From JAAZNO01 sp012798275 (lineage in GTDB: Bacteria; Chloroflexota; Anaerolineae; B4-G1; SLSP01): 64,000 nt of DNA. Position numbers and translations under genes: made by a program. Of the stretch, positions 1-8,686 are shown piece after piece; position 1 is the stretch's first letter; each line of letters opens with the position of its first letter. The notes under the pieces are model-generated. The model made no database searches. It was given only the letters and a program-made list of their open reading frames with translations, and had not been told where the DNA came from. The stretch lies in assembly GCA_035347995.1 (NCBI GenBank), contig DAOPQD010000003.1, forward strand, positions 19,495-83,494, given 5' to 3'.

Positions 1-144
1 GGCGTGTTAATACTCATGAATTTGAGAAGGCGTCGTCCTCTGTCATAGCACCGTGGCAGCGTTTGGGGAGCTGTCAGGTCTGGCTGTGTCATCACATAGG
101 TCAGCTAATATGTCTCGCTACAAAGATTAGATCAGGAGGAGCAA

Positions 145-1287
145 ATGAAACACAAAATCACACCCTGGAACGTTGGCGTAGGATGGATATTGATCCTGGC
201 CCTGTTGCTTCCGATGAGCGTGGTGGCGACATCATACAACACAATCTCGATTGATGGGAACAACGCCGATTGGGACGCCGATGAATCCTTTGCCGCATCG
301 AGTAGTTCTACCGCTTACTTTACCTGGGATGCGGACTATCTTTACTTTGGCATCGCTCACGGAGAAGCCGATTATGGGAGCATGGCGACCTTTATGTACA
401 TTGATGCCGACCCGCAATCCACTCCGACATCAGGCAACGGCACGACAAATGGCTATGCATGGGGCGACAACGTGGTCTTGCCGTTCAATGCCGATTATGT
501 CGTCGTGTGGAAAAACGAATATGAAAGTGACTACATTGAAGTCAAACAATATAACAACACCACCTCCAGCTGGGATACTTATGCTTCTGCGGCCTCCCAA
601 GATCTGAACACCGAAGTGAATTTCCGAATTGGGATAGATTATCGTGAAGTGCGCATCAAGCGTTCCATCATAGGCAGCCCGACGGCTATTCGCGTGACTT
701 CATTTACTGAACAACAATGGGGCAGCTACTGGCGTTACTTTCACTGACCGAGTGACGCGGGAACTGATGAAGGTCGCGCTTCCAATCATACCCTCAACTC
801 CTGGTATGGCTTTCCTCTGACCACAGGTATTGCACCCAATAATTCCGCCTACAAAAATGGTGACCCCACCGCCGTGGATCTCACTGCCTTCACCGCCGAG
901 CCGCAGGGGAACGCCATCCGCGTGACCTGGGAGACGGCGCAGGAGCTCGACAATCTCGGCTTCAACCTCTATCGCGGCGAGTCGGCTGCCGGCCCGTGGA
1001 CTCGTCTCAACGCGGAGCTCATCCCCACGCAAAATCCCGGCGCGGTCTTCGGCGCAACGTATACGTGGCTCGATGAGGGCGTGACGCCCGGCGCGACGTA
1101 CTTCTACCGCCTGGAGGATGTGGATATTTACGGCGTGAGCACTTTCCATGGCCCGGTGAACACGGCTCCCGTGGATCCCAGCGCGGTGGCGCTCACCGCT
1201 TTCGGCGCGCGTGGGCCGGCCTTCGGGCTGCCGTTGGCGCTCGCAGCGCTGGGACTGTGGGGTCTGGCGCGCAAACGGCGCTCGTAG
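145..1287 (+). pseudogene. Secreted carbohydrate-binding-type surface protein, interrupted by one in-frame TGA
   Basis: An AGGAGGAG ribosome-binding site at 134-141 precedes the ATG. Residues 1-28 are a signal peptide. The next ~200 residues resemble a CBM9/DOMON-type beta domain (IDGNNADWD near the start, then WDADYLYFGI). Reading stops at TGA 745-747 after 200 residues, but the same frame continues without another stop for 179 more codons to TAG 1285-1287. That continuation has a linker, a fibronectin-III-like module, one hydrophobic helix and a basic RKRR tail. A single TGG-to-TGA change explains the break and would restore Trp before PSDAGTDEG. The C-terminal half therefore belongs to this gene and is not a separate one. 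The intact product would be 380 residues and surface-anchored. Translational readthrough or a sequencing error is possible; a nonsense mutation is the simplest reading. Confidence 0.8.
862..975 (+). repeat. First copy of the anchor-module DNA shared with the S8 protease gene
   Basis: These 38 codons match 4639-4752 at 109 of 114 bases by hand count. Two differences change an amino acid and three are silent. The match starts sharply at the Asp-Pro-Thr-Ala-Val codons and fades after the Leu-Tyr-Arg codons, while the protein similarity runs to the end of both genes. Confidence 0.85.
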
Positions 1288-1461
1288 CATAGCTGGGAAA
1301 TGGAATCCCCAGCCTGACACACGGTCCCGTCAAAGGGCGCTACGGGGAGAGTCCAGGCCTGAAATTCCTCCCCCGGAAAGGGCTGTGTGTGTATCAGCGA
1401 GGGGATGAAAATGCATCCAAAGATGTCACGTTCACTTTTGACTCACAACAGGAGGCAAGAA

Positions 1462-4400
1462 ATGGAAAAGAAAATCTGGTTACGGAGCTTGCTCTTGCTA
1501 ACCATGCTCCTCACATTCCTTCCGCTCAATAGCCCTGGCGCCGTTCAAGCACAACCCGACCAGGTGCCCCATGCGAGTGCGATTGAACTTCATCCCGAAG
1601 CTGCGCCGGCTTTGCCCCTTCTCCCACCCCCCATCTACCTGACCGTCGGAACCTTTGTTCCCACCCTCGGCGAGACACTCAACGTGCCGCCAGACTTGCG
1701 TGCGCCGTTCTCAGCCATGCAGCCGGAAACCGGCTATTATCTGGTACAGTTCAAAGGGCCCATCAAGGAAAGTTGGAAAGCCGCCGTGCAAGACCTGGGA
1801 GGCATCCTGTTTGACTACATCCCCGATTTCACGTTTATCACCTACCTGGAGGCGGCTACCGTCGCAAAAGTAAAAGCCTTGCCCGAGGTGATCTGGATCG
1901 GGCCGTATGAACCCGCCTACAAGCTCTCGCCGGATCTGAAAAATGCCGTAGGGATGCTCGCTCTGAATGTGCAGACCTTCCCGAATCAGCCCCGTCAAAT
2001 CCTGACGCGCCAGTTCGAGCAGCTGGGGGGCCACATCCAAGAGGTCTCGGAACAAAGCACAGGGGGATTATTCCGGCTGGACGTCGAGGCCTCGCAGCTC
2101 GCGGCGCTGGCGCAGGTGCCGGCAGTGCGCTGGATCGAGCCGTTCTATGAGCGGGTGCTGTTCAATGATGTGGCACGCGGGGACGCCCTCATGGCGGCGG
2201 AACCCATCTGGAACACGCTCGGGCTCTACGGCGCAGGACAAATCATCGCCATAGCAGACACCGGCCTGGATACAGGCAATTTAGGCACACTGCATCAGGA
2301 TTTTCTGGGCTTGCCCACGGGATGCAGCGGCACCAGTCGCATCATCGCTACCTATGCTCGCGGGCGCACCAATGACTGGAGTGATAGCTGCAATGATCCG
2401 ATCTATGGGGCACAGGGCGGACATGGCACCCATGTGACAGGGTCTGTCCTGGGCAACGGCTGTAGATCAGGAAGCAACGGCTCCCCCAATTACAGCGGCT
2501 CTCATGCAGGATTAGCCCCCCAGGCAGGCCTGGTGTTTCAGTCAGTCATGGATAGCTCCTGCGGTCTGGGAGGCCTGCCTACCGATCTGAACGAGCTCTA
2601 TTCACAGGCTTACGCTGCCGGCGCCCGTATTCACACCAACAGCTGGGGAGCAGCGGTCAATGGGCAGTACACCGTGGATTCCTACAACACCGATCTCTAT
2701 TCCTGGAATCACAAGGATTACACGATCCTCTTCGCCGCCAGCAACGATGGCGTGGATAAGGATAGCAACGGCGTGATAGACTTGGATTCCCTCGGCGCGC
2801 CCGGTACCGCTAAAGACTGCATCACGGTCGGCGCGACAGAGAACGCCCGCCCCTATGGCGGGATCAACCCCGAACATGCGGGGGACCCCTGGGATGAAGT
2901 GCAGTGCAGCGGCAATGGCGGCGGCGCTGCGTGGGGCAACTGCTGGCCCACGGATTACCCTGCCGCCCCAATCCTGACGGACCTGATATCCGACCATGGC
3001 GAAGGGATGGCGGCCTTTTCCAGTCGCGGGCCCACGGATGATGGGCGCACCAAGCCGGACATCGTGGCCCCCGGCACCAACATCCTCTCCACCAAATCGC
3101 AAGCCCAGTATGTCGGCAGCGGCTGGGGCCCCGGAGAAAACCAGTATTACCAGTTCATGGGCGGCACCAGTATGGCCACCCCGCTGACCGCTGGCGCCGT
3201 CGCGTTGATCCGGGACTTCTATACCGACGTTAAAGGAATGGCCGCGCCGAGCTCGGCGCTGCTGAAAGCCACGCTGGTCAACGGCGCCACCGAGATCTCA
3301 CCCGGCCAATATGCCGCTCCCTACACCGAACAGCCCACCCCCCGCCCCAACAACGTGGAAGGCTGGGGGCGCGTCAATCTACAGCAGAGTTTGACGCCCA
3401 CAAGCCCTCGTGTGCTGGATTATGTTGATTTCACGGAAGGGCTCCAGACCAACGAATACGACAGCACTACCTTCAACCTGAGTGCCCTCCAGCCCTTCCG
3501 TACCACCCTCGCCTGGACAGACTATCCCGGCGCACTCTCAGCCGCCGGCGGACTGGTCAACGATCTGGATCTGGATGTAACCGACGCCACAGGAACGATT
3601 CACTATCCCAACAACGCCAACCAGCGCGGGGCAACACAGTCTTTGGCTTCTGATACAGACCCATACTACATCGTAAACGTATCTGCCTCTAATGAGTATG
3701 CCGTACGCTTCACCCCGACATCGTACCCGGTAACAGTGGAAGAAGCCATATTCTTCGCCTATCCCTCAGTTTCTGTCACCTATCAGGTGCGGATCTATGA
3801 CGATGATGGCAGCGGAGGAAATCCCGGCACAGTCCTGTACGGCCCTGTTTCGGTCTCAGTAGCAAGTGCAGGATGGGTCTCGGTGAAAATCCCCGCGGCC
3901 TCTCGACCCGTAATCAACAGTGGTGGGTTCTACGTCTCGGTGCAAGGATCATCCACCTCAGCCGATTTAACCGAAGATGAGGTGGATGACACGACCAATT
4001 CACTTTACTATCATAAATCTGGCGGCAATTACGTGTGGTCTCAATGGAGTGGACGAGATCTCAATATCCGCGCCATAGCGGTCGGCAATGGTTACACTAC
4101 TGACTATGACCGCGTCAACAACCTCGTCGGTGTGGACCTCAACACGCCCGCCCAAACTGGCAATACCACCGTCAAAGTCACGGCCTACAACGTGCCTCAG
4201 GGACCTCAGCCCTATGCGCTGGTGACTTCTGGTCCAATAACGCTGAATGGCGCCCAATCCTACCGTATCTTCGCCGGCGGCGATACGGCCGCCCGTCTTT
4301 TCGGGCGCACCGGCGTGCAGATGGATTTCAGCAGCGGTCCGGCGGGCAATGTCACCGTAACCATGAACAAAGCCACGCCAACGCATCCCGCTCCCGCAGG

Positions 4401-5061
4401 ACAAATGCCCCTCAACGTCAGTTGGACTATCACAAGCAACATGAGCGGCTTCAACACCCAAATTGTCTTCCACTACGATCAGGAAGATTTGCCCGCAGGC
4501 ATGGACGAGAGCACTTTGAATCTCTATCGCTGGAATGGCAGCACGTGGGAACTTCAAGCCGGCACACTCCAGACTGATATCAACACCCTCACCGTCAACG
4601 CTATCACCGCTTTTTCGGATTGGGGCATCTTCGGCAACGACCCCACCGCCGTGGATCTCGCTGCCTTCACCGCCGAGCCGCAGGGGAACGCCATCCGCGT
4701 GAGCTGGGAAACCGCCCAGGAGCTCGACAATCTCGGCTTCAACCTCTATCGCAGCACGACGCCGGCCGGGCCCTGGACGCAGGTCAACGCGGAGTTCATC
4801 CCCGCGCAGAACCCCGGCGCGACCTTCGGCGCGGTCTACGAGGTGCTCGACCCCGACGTGGAGCCTGGGACGACCCTCTACTATCGCCTGGAGGACGTGG
4901 ACATCCACGGCGCGAGCACCTTCCACGGGCCGATTTCCATCACGCCGGGGCAGCCTTCAGCGGCGACCGTGACCGGCTTCACCGCGCACAACGCCTCCCG
5001 CCTGAGCCTGGGGCTCCTGCTGACGGCGGCTCTCACCCTGGTGATCAAACGTCGGCGCTAA
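1462..5061 (+). CDS. Secreted subtilisin-like serine protease (peptidase family S8) with C-terminal surface anchor
   Basis: A 1199-residue extracellular protease. The ATG at 1462 is chosen because AGGAGG lies at 1450-1455 and a signal peptide follows at once (KKIW, a Leu-rich core, then VQAQ); in-frame codons back to 1387 have no such signal. The catalytic triad is visible: Asp266 (IADTGLD), His321 (GGHGTHVTG) and Ser570 (GGTSMATPL), with oxyanion Asn428 (FAASNDG). Residues 30-260 form a long propeptide-like region. After the catalytic domain come beta-rich domains, and residues 1060-1199 are a fibronectin-III-like module, a hydrophobic helix and the basic tail KRRR. That module is shared with the broken gene just upstream. 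The role is probably degradation of external protein or processing of surface proteins; the substrate cannot be told from sequence. Confidence 0.93.
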   Translation: MEKKIWLRSLLLLTMLLTFLPLNSPGAVQAQPDQVPHASAIELHPEAAPALPLLPPPIYLTVGTFVPTLGETLNVPPDLRAPFSAMQPETGYYLVQFKGPIKESWKAAVQDLGGILFDYIPDFTFITYLEAATVAKVKALPEVIWIGPYEPAYKLSPDLKNAVGMLALNVQTFPNQPRQILTRQFEQLGGHIQEVSEQSTGGLFRLDVEASQLAALAQVPAVRWIEPFYERVLFNDVARGDALMAAEPIWNTLGLYGAGQIIAIADTGLDTGNLGTLHQDFLGLPTGCSGTSRIIATYARGRTNDWSDSCNDPIYGAQGGHGTHVTGSVLGNGCRSGSNGSPNYSGSHAGLAPQAGLVFQSVMDSSCGLGGLPTDLNELYSQAYAAGARIHTNSWGAAVNGQYTVDSYNTDLYSWNHKDYTILFAASNDGVDKDSNGVIDLDSLGAPGTAKDCITVGATENARPYGGINPEHAGDPWDEVQCSGNGGGAAWGNCWPTDYPAAPILTDLISDHGEGMAAFSSRGPTDDGRTKPDIVAPGTNILSTKSQAQYVGSGWGPGENQYYQFMGGTSMATPLTAGAVALIRDFYTDVKGMAAPSSALLKATLVNGATEISPGQYAAPYTEQPTPRPNNVEGWGRVNLQQSLTPTSPRVLDYVDFTEGLQTNEYDSTTFNLSALQPFRTTLAWTDYPGALSAAGGLVNDLDLDVTDATGTIHYPNNANQRGATQSLASDTDPYYIVNVSASNEYAVRFTPTSYPVTVEEAIFFAYPSVSVTYQVRIYDDDGSGGNPGTVLYGPVSVSVASAGWVSVKIPAASRPVINSGGFYVSVQGSSTSADLTEDEVDDTTNSLYYHKSGGNYVWSQWSGRDLNIRAIAVGNGYTTDYDRVNNLVGVDLNTPAQTGNTTVKVTAYNVPQGPQPYALVTSGPITLNGAQSYRIFAGGDTAARLFGRTGVQMDFSSGPAGNVTVTMNKATPTHPAPAGQMPLNVSWTITSNMSGFNTQIVFHYDQEDLPAGMDESTLNLYRWNGSTWELQAGTLQTDINTLTVNAITAFSDWGIFGNDPTAVDLAAFTAEPQGNAIRVSWETAQELDNLGFNLYRSTTPAGPWTQVNAEFIPAQNPGATFGAVYEVLDPDVEPGTTLYYRLEDVDIHGASTFHGPISITPGQPSAATVTGFTAHNASRLSLGLLLTAALTLVIKRRR
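4639..4752 (+). repeat. Second copy of the anchor-module DNA
   Basis: Partner of 862-975, with 5 differences in 114 bases. The near-identity at DNA level inside two otherwise unrelated proteins points to recent duplication or gene conversion of the anchor module. Confidence 0.85.
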
Positions 5062-5079
5062 CCCGCCCTCTTTCTCAGC

Positions 5080-5115
5080 CCCTGCCGGTTGGAGGCTCGT
5101 TTCCAACCGGCAGGG
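5080..5115 (+). terminator. Hairpin after the S8 protease gene
   Basis: A perfect 14-base-pair stem (5080-5093 with 5102-5115) and 8-base loop lies 18 bases past the protease stop. It lacks a T-run on the plus strand, so it is a less typical terminator, or an mRNA 3' end stabiliser. Confidence 0.55.
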
Positions 5116-5154
5116 CGTTATGAGACCGCTCCCCCACCACAAGGCTATCCCATA

Positions 5155-5191
5155 CAAAAACGCTGCCGATGGGGTCTTCCATCGGCAGCGT
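5155..5191 (-). terminator. Rho-independent terminator of the GNAT gene
   Basis: A 13-base-pair perfect stem (5160-5172 with 5179-5191) with a 6-base loop. Read on the minus strand it is followed directly by TTTTTGT, 18 bases beyond the GNAT stop codon. Confidence 0.85.
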
Positions 5192-5208
5192 CAGAATTTT
5201 CGCGGCGG

Positions 5209-6093
5209 CTACAACGGCGTCTTCTCGTACACGAAAACATCCGGCTCGCCGCTCTGCCACATCTCAAAGCCCAGCTGCGTGATCAGCGGCAGCGCGACGA
5301 CGGGCTGCGTGCCGGCATATGGCAACATCATCTCCACGCTGCGGGCCGATTGAGCGAGCGCCAGCGCGTGACGGAGCAACACCTCCACGGCCTCCGGTTC
5401 GCCATCCACGAAATCAATGGTAAATTCCTGGCGATGCCGCAGGAGATGTCCTGCGCAGAGCACGCCAATGACCTGCGAGCCCCGCAGCACCCCCAGAATC
5501 CAGCGCATGCGCGCGAAGACCGCTTCAGGAGCAATCGTAAAGGGCAAAAAACGCCAGCCATGGGGGAAAAATCCCCCCGAAGCGCGCATGAAGGCCGAAT
5601 TGCCGATGAAATCCAACGCCGTGCCCGTGTCCAGCGGCTTGACCTCCGGCGAGAATCGCGCCTGAGCGCGCGCCAGCGAGGTCGGGCCGGCTTCGGCATA
5701 CGTGAAACTCGCCGCACGCCGAAAGCCGCATGACCCGGCGAGGTGAATGATCGCGTCGTTTCCCAAATAGGTGCAGAGCGCCACCCGGTCTGCACTTTGC
5801 AACCGACAGACTTCCAGAAGATGATGCGTCAAAGTACGGGCGATGCCGGCGCCGCGCCAGGCCGGGTCCACGCGCAGGCCCTCGAGCCACAGGTAACCGG
5901 GCCAGAGCTGCACCCAGCGTCCAAACCCCACCACAGTCCTGCCTGAGACAGCGACAATCACGCCGCCGCGAGGGTCCGCCAGCCACTCGTCAATCACCGC
6001 GCCGATGTAATCCTCGCCGTCCCACACCTTCGCAGAAATAGAGATGATCTGCGGCACGTCTGTTTGTATCGCCTGTCGCAGCACTAAGTCCAT
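5209..6093 (-). CDS. GNAT-family N-acetyltransferase
   Basis: A 294-residue acetyl-CoA-dependent acyltransferase. The N-terminal half has the GNAT fold, with the pyrophosphate-binding loop RGAGIA at residues 80-85 after the strand LEGLRVDP. The second half looks like a degenerate second GNAT-type domain, which is common in such ~300-residue proteins. The ATG at 6093 has AGGAG about nine bases upstream and starts right at the domain (MDLVLRQAI); an in-frame TTG at 6153 would add 20 residues without a ribosome-binding site. The substrate is unknown. The gene stands alone, followed by its own terminator at 5155-5191. Confidence 0.85.
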   Translation of the reverse strand: MDLVLRQAIQTDVPQIISISAKVWDGEDYIGAVIDEWLADPRGGVIVAVSGRTVVGFGRWVQLWPGYLWLEGLRVDPAWRGAGIARTLTHHLLEVCRLQSADRVALCTYLGNDAIIHLAGSCGFRRAASFTYAEAGPTSLARAQARFSPEVKPLDTGTALDFIGNSAFMRASGGFFPHGWRFLPFTIAPEAVFARMRWILGVLRGSQVIGVLCAGHLLRHRQEFTIDFVDGEPEAVEVLLRHALALAQSARSVEMMLPYAGTQPVVALPLITQLGFEMWQSGEPDVFVYEKTPL

Positions 6094-6198
6094 GCTTTTG
6101 CGCTCCTGTTTGCCGAAGATGCACCCTTGATCAAAAATCAAACCGACTTTCAACCATCTATAGTATCCCTCGAATCAAAAAACTTGCAAGTTCTGGAC

Positions 6199-6234
6199 AA
6201 AAAAAAGCGCCCGGCGGGAAGCCCCGTCAGGCGC
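6199..6234 (-). terminator. Rho-independent terminator of the PspC-domain gene
   Basis: On the minus strand a 12-base-pair GC-rich stem with one mismatch and one G-T pair (6223-6234 with 6207-6218) and a 4-base loop is followed by eight T residues (6199-6206). Confidence 0.85.
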
Positions 6235-6253
6235 AAGAGGCTGAAGCAAGGCT

Positions 6254-6448
6254 TCACCGGCCACGTTTGCGCGGGATGATAATCCAGAGGATCAGATACG
6301 GCACCAGCGCCGGGAGGCCGCCCGGCAGCGCCAGGATCAAGAAAGCCAACCGGAACCAGAAGACGTTGATGCCGGTAAATTCCGCCAATCCCCCACAAAC
6401 GCCAGCCACAATCCCATTTTGTCGTCGCAACCGATGTTCACCCGACAT
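6254..6448 (-). CDS. PspC-domain small membrane protein
   Basis: A 64-residue protein that is almost entirely a PspC domain: LRRQNGIVAGVCGGLAEF at residues 7-24, then a long hydrophobic segment and the basic tail PRKRGR. PspC proteins sit in the inner membrane and are linked to envelope stress in enterobacteria; in other phyla single-domain copies are common and their role is open. A GGGGAGG ribosome-binding site lies seven bases before the ATG. It is followed by a strong terminator at 6199-6234, so it is probably a single-gene transcript. Confidence 0.88.
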   Translation of the reverse strand: MSGEHRLRRQNGIVAGVCGGLAEFTGINVFWFRLAFLILALPGGLPALVPYLILWIIIPRKRGR

Positions 6449-6505
6449 GTTTTGTACCTCCCCGTGTGAATCTACGTAGTTATACGCACCGAGGGGCCAG
6501 GAGTT

Positions 6506-7390
6506 TCACGATTCTGGTCGTCGGTTGCGGGTCGCCGCCCGCTGACCTGTCTCGCGCTCCACAATCTCACGGAAGACGCGCTGCAGCTGGCGCGTGAGCG
6601 GTCCCGGCTTGCCATCGCCCACCCGCCACTCGCCTACCTGCACGACGGGCATTACCTCGGTTGTCGTCCCCAAAATCAGCAGCTCCTGAGCGTTGGGGAG
6701 GTCCTTCTCGAAAATGGGGAATTCCCTCACGGGGAGGCTCAACTCGCGGCAGGCCTGGAGGATGACCTCGCGGGTCACGCCGCCGAGAATGTTGTTCGTC
6801 ACCGGCGCCGTGACGAGCGCCCCATCGAAAATCCCGCAGATGGAAGTATGCGAGCCTTCCATGACCACGCCGTTGCGGACGAGAATGGCTTCCCACGCGC
6901 CCTGCTCATAGGCCTGCTGGCTGGCGAGGATGTTGGGCAACAGCATCAGCGCTTTGATGTCACAACGCAGCCAGCGGATGTCGGGGACCAGGATGACTTT
7001 GACGCCGGTCTCCCACTCGCGCAGCGGCGGCTGGAGGGCCGCCGCCGTGACGTAAACCGTCGGCGTCGGCGGCGGGTCGGGGAACCCATACGAGCGCGGC
7101 GCTATCCCGCGGGTGATCTGGAGATAAAGCCGCGCATCGGCGTCCAGGAGGGCGTTGCGCGCCAGCAACTCCTCGCACACCGCCTGCAGCTCGCCCAGGT
7201 CTGGCACGGGGAGACGCAATTCGGTCAGGCTGCGGCGCAGACGAGCAAAGTGCATGGCGGGACGAAACATCACCCCGTAATAGGCACGGATGACCTCATA
7301 GACGCCATCGGCGAAGAGAAACCCGCGATCATCCGGCGAAATGCAAACGGCTTCTTTGGGCATGAACTGGCCATTGAAATATACAATCAT
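6506..7390 (-). CDS. Class IV PLP aminotransferase, D-amino-acid transaminase-like
   Basis: A 294-residue fold-type IV aminotransferase. Lys146 (CDIKALMLLPN) is the expected PLP-binding lysine, and the later motifs EGSHTSICGI and TNNILGGVTR fit the PLP phosphate-binding region. The pattern around the lysine (RCDIKxLxLLPN) is nearer to D-alanine aminotransferase (Dat) than to the branched-chain enzyme IlvE or to aminodeoxychorismate lyase. Dat makes D-glutamate or D-alanine for peptidoglycan. The ATG at 7390 has AGGAG eight bases upstream; in-frame codons up to 7450 lie in repeat-like DNA and are not part of the gene. Substrate choice between D-amino acids and branched-chain amino acids is an inference. 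Confidence 0.85.
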   Translation of the reverse strand: MIVYFNGQFMPKEAVCISPDDRGFLFADGVYEVIRAYYGVMFRPAMHFARLRRSLTELRLPVPDLGELQAVCEELLARNALLDADARLYLQITRGIAPRSYGFPDPPPTPTVYVTAAALQPPLREWETGVKVILVPDIRWLRCDIKALMLLPNILASQQAYEQGAWEAILVRNGVVMEGSHTSICGIFDGALVTAPVTNNILGGVTREVILQACRELSLPVREFPIFEKDLPNAQELLILGTTTEVMPVVQVGEWRVGDGKPGPLTRQLQRVFREIVERETGQRAATRNRRPES

Positions 7391-7418
7391 ACGTGATCTC
7401 CTCAGAAAATAGAGAGCA

Positions 7419-7471
7419 GTGAGTCGTGAGCCGTCGCAGCCTTCGATCACGATTCACAGCTCACAACTCAC
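7419..7471. repeat. Imperfect inverted repeat upstream of the aminotransferase gene
   Basis: The 13-base arms 7419-7431 and 7459-7471 pair at 12 of 13 positions across a 27-base spacer. It lies in the 344-base gap 7391-7734, which holds no gene, only this repeat, the dispersed element at 7486-7650 and AT-rich filler with a sequence reminiscent of common GATGAACACAGA-type spacers. Confidence 0.5.
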
Positions 7472-7485
7472 ACAGTAACTGTTCA

Positions 7486-7650
7486 GCCACTGACTAAAAA
7501 AACACAAGATTCCCTGGCGACTGCTGAAGATTGAGAATCAATTCTTGCCCCTATCCCCTGGCCCTTCCCCCAGCGCGCGCTGGAGAAAGGGGAACTTTTT
7601 TTGTGGGGTCTTGCAGGCGGGCTACGCCCGCGTGCAAGACCCCCTTATCC
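7486..7650 (+). repeat. Dispersed palindromic repeat element, inverted copy of 61624-61787
   Basis: This stretch matches the reverse complement of 61624-61787 nearly throughout: GCCACTGAC, an A-run, the GAAGATTGAGAATCAA block, a GC-rich hairpin, a T-run and a closing hairpin. The closing hairpin here is 7605-7622 with 7626-7643, an 18-base arm with a 3-base TAC loop. There is no coding potential. A non-autonomous mobile or REP-like element fits best. Confidence 0.75.
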
Positions 7651-7734
7651 TCAACCGGAGAACTATAGGACGCTGATTTTCGCAAATTCTTCTCTCATCA
7701 GCGTGCATCTGCGTCCAGCCACATTCCCACGTTC

Positions 7735-8682
7735 TCACAAGCCCACGTTCCTCCATGAGATCAGCACAATGCTGGCAAAAATCAGCCCGATGCCCACAAA
7801 CCCCAGCGCACTGGGAATCTCCCGGAAGAGGAAAATTCCGATGAGGACACCACACACCGGCTCCAACAAGCCGATCATGCTCACGACCTGCGCGTTGAGC
7901 CGCTTGAGGCCCTGAAAGTAAAGGAAATAGGGGATGCTCAAGGATAGAGTCCCCAGGGCCAGCAGCCAGTACCAGTTAGCGCGCACCAGTTCCCACGACG
8001 TCCCTACCGCAAACGGCGCAGCGATCAACGCCGCAATGCCGATGCTCCACCACGATTGCGTCACGCCGTTCACGCGCCCGCCGAGCCGCCGGCTGAAGAG
8101 CATGACGAAGGCATAGGTCACGCCGGTCGTCAGCGCCGTTAGCACCCCAACCCAGGAATCTGACCCCACCTCAATGTGCGCCGGGTCGGTGATGAGCGTC
8201 ATCCCCACCAGCGCTAGCGCCAGACTCACCCAGGTGAAACGGGGACGCGCCTCTTTGAGCATCCAGGGTGAGAATAACGCCACGTAGATGACCGCGGTAT
8301 TGTTGAGCAGGACCGCCGTCGCCGCCGTCGTGTAGCGTAATGAGGTCATATACAGCGTCGCCGTCGCGCCGACCGAGACGCCCAGCCCGATCAACCAGAG
8401 GATCGCGGAGCGATAGCTGCGCACGTGAAATGCCTGCGGATCACGCGCAGCCAGCAACGAGAAGAAGATGAAGCCACAAAGGGCGCGGAAAAACGCGATC
8501 TGCGGCCCGGTCATCATCGCAATGGAGCGGTTGAAGAAGATGCCGCTGCTGAATCCCAGCGCTCCCAGCGCGACCAGGAGCATCCCCCAAAACCGCGGCG
8601 TAAGGAGGCGCTGAGCCTGAGGGCCGCGTGATGTATCCCCTGGCGCCTCTGCCTGTTCACGTTGCAAGAGTTGTTGTGGCAT
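7735..8682 (-). CDS. EamA/DMT-superfamily transporter
   Basis: A 315-residue integral membrane protein with about ten hydrophobic segments in two EamA halves. The first half begins near GMLLVALGALGFSSGIFFNRSIAMM and the second near WVGVLTALTTGVTYAFVMLFS. Such proteins export amino acids, nucleosides or other metabolites, and this one cannot be assigned a substrate. The ATG at 8682 is chosen because it lies four bases after the stop of the upstream MFS gene, so the two are probably co-transcribed and translationally coupled; in-frame codons further upstream overlap the MFS gene and encode no plausible peptide. Confidence 0.86.
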   Translation of the reverse strand: MPQQLLQREQAEAPGDTSRGPQAQRLLTPRFWGMLLVALGALGFSSGIFFNRSIAMMTGPQIAFFRALCGFIFFSLLAARDPQAFHVRSYRSAILWLIGLGVSVGATATLYMTSLRYTTAATAVLLNNTAVIYVALFSPWMLKEARPRFTWVSLALALVGMTLITDPAHIEVGSDSWVGVLTALTTGVTYAFVMLFSRRLGGRVNGVTQSWWSIGIAALIAAPFAVGTSWELVRANWYWLLALGTLSLSIPYFLYFQGLKRLNAQVVSMIGLLEPVCGVLIGIFLFREIPSALGFVGIGLIFASIVLISWRNVGL

Positions 8683-8686
8683 CAGG

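Noticed and set aside
1..144. End of another gene or riboswitch at the window's left edge
   Set aside because: No frame with coding character and no known RNA motif; only the RBS of the first gene is supported.
745..747. UGA recoded as tryptophan or selenocysteine
   Set aside because: Other genes here end in TGA, and no selenocysteine-type hairpin or family with selenocysteine at this place is apparent.
1314..1400. c-di-GMP, glycine or cobalamin riboswitch before the protease gene
   Set aside because: The region lacks the conserved core of each class; kept only as an unassigned structured leader.
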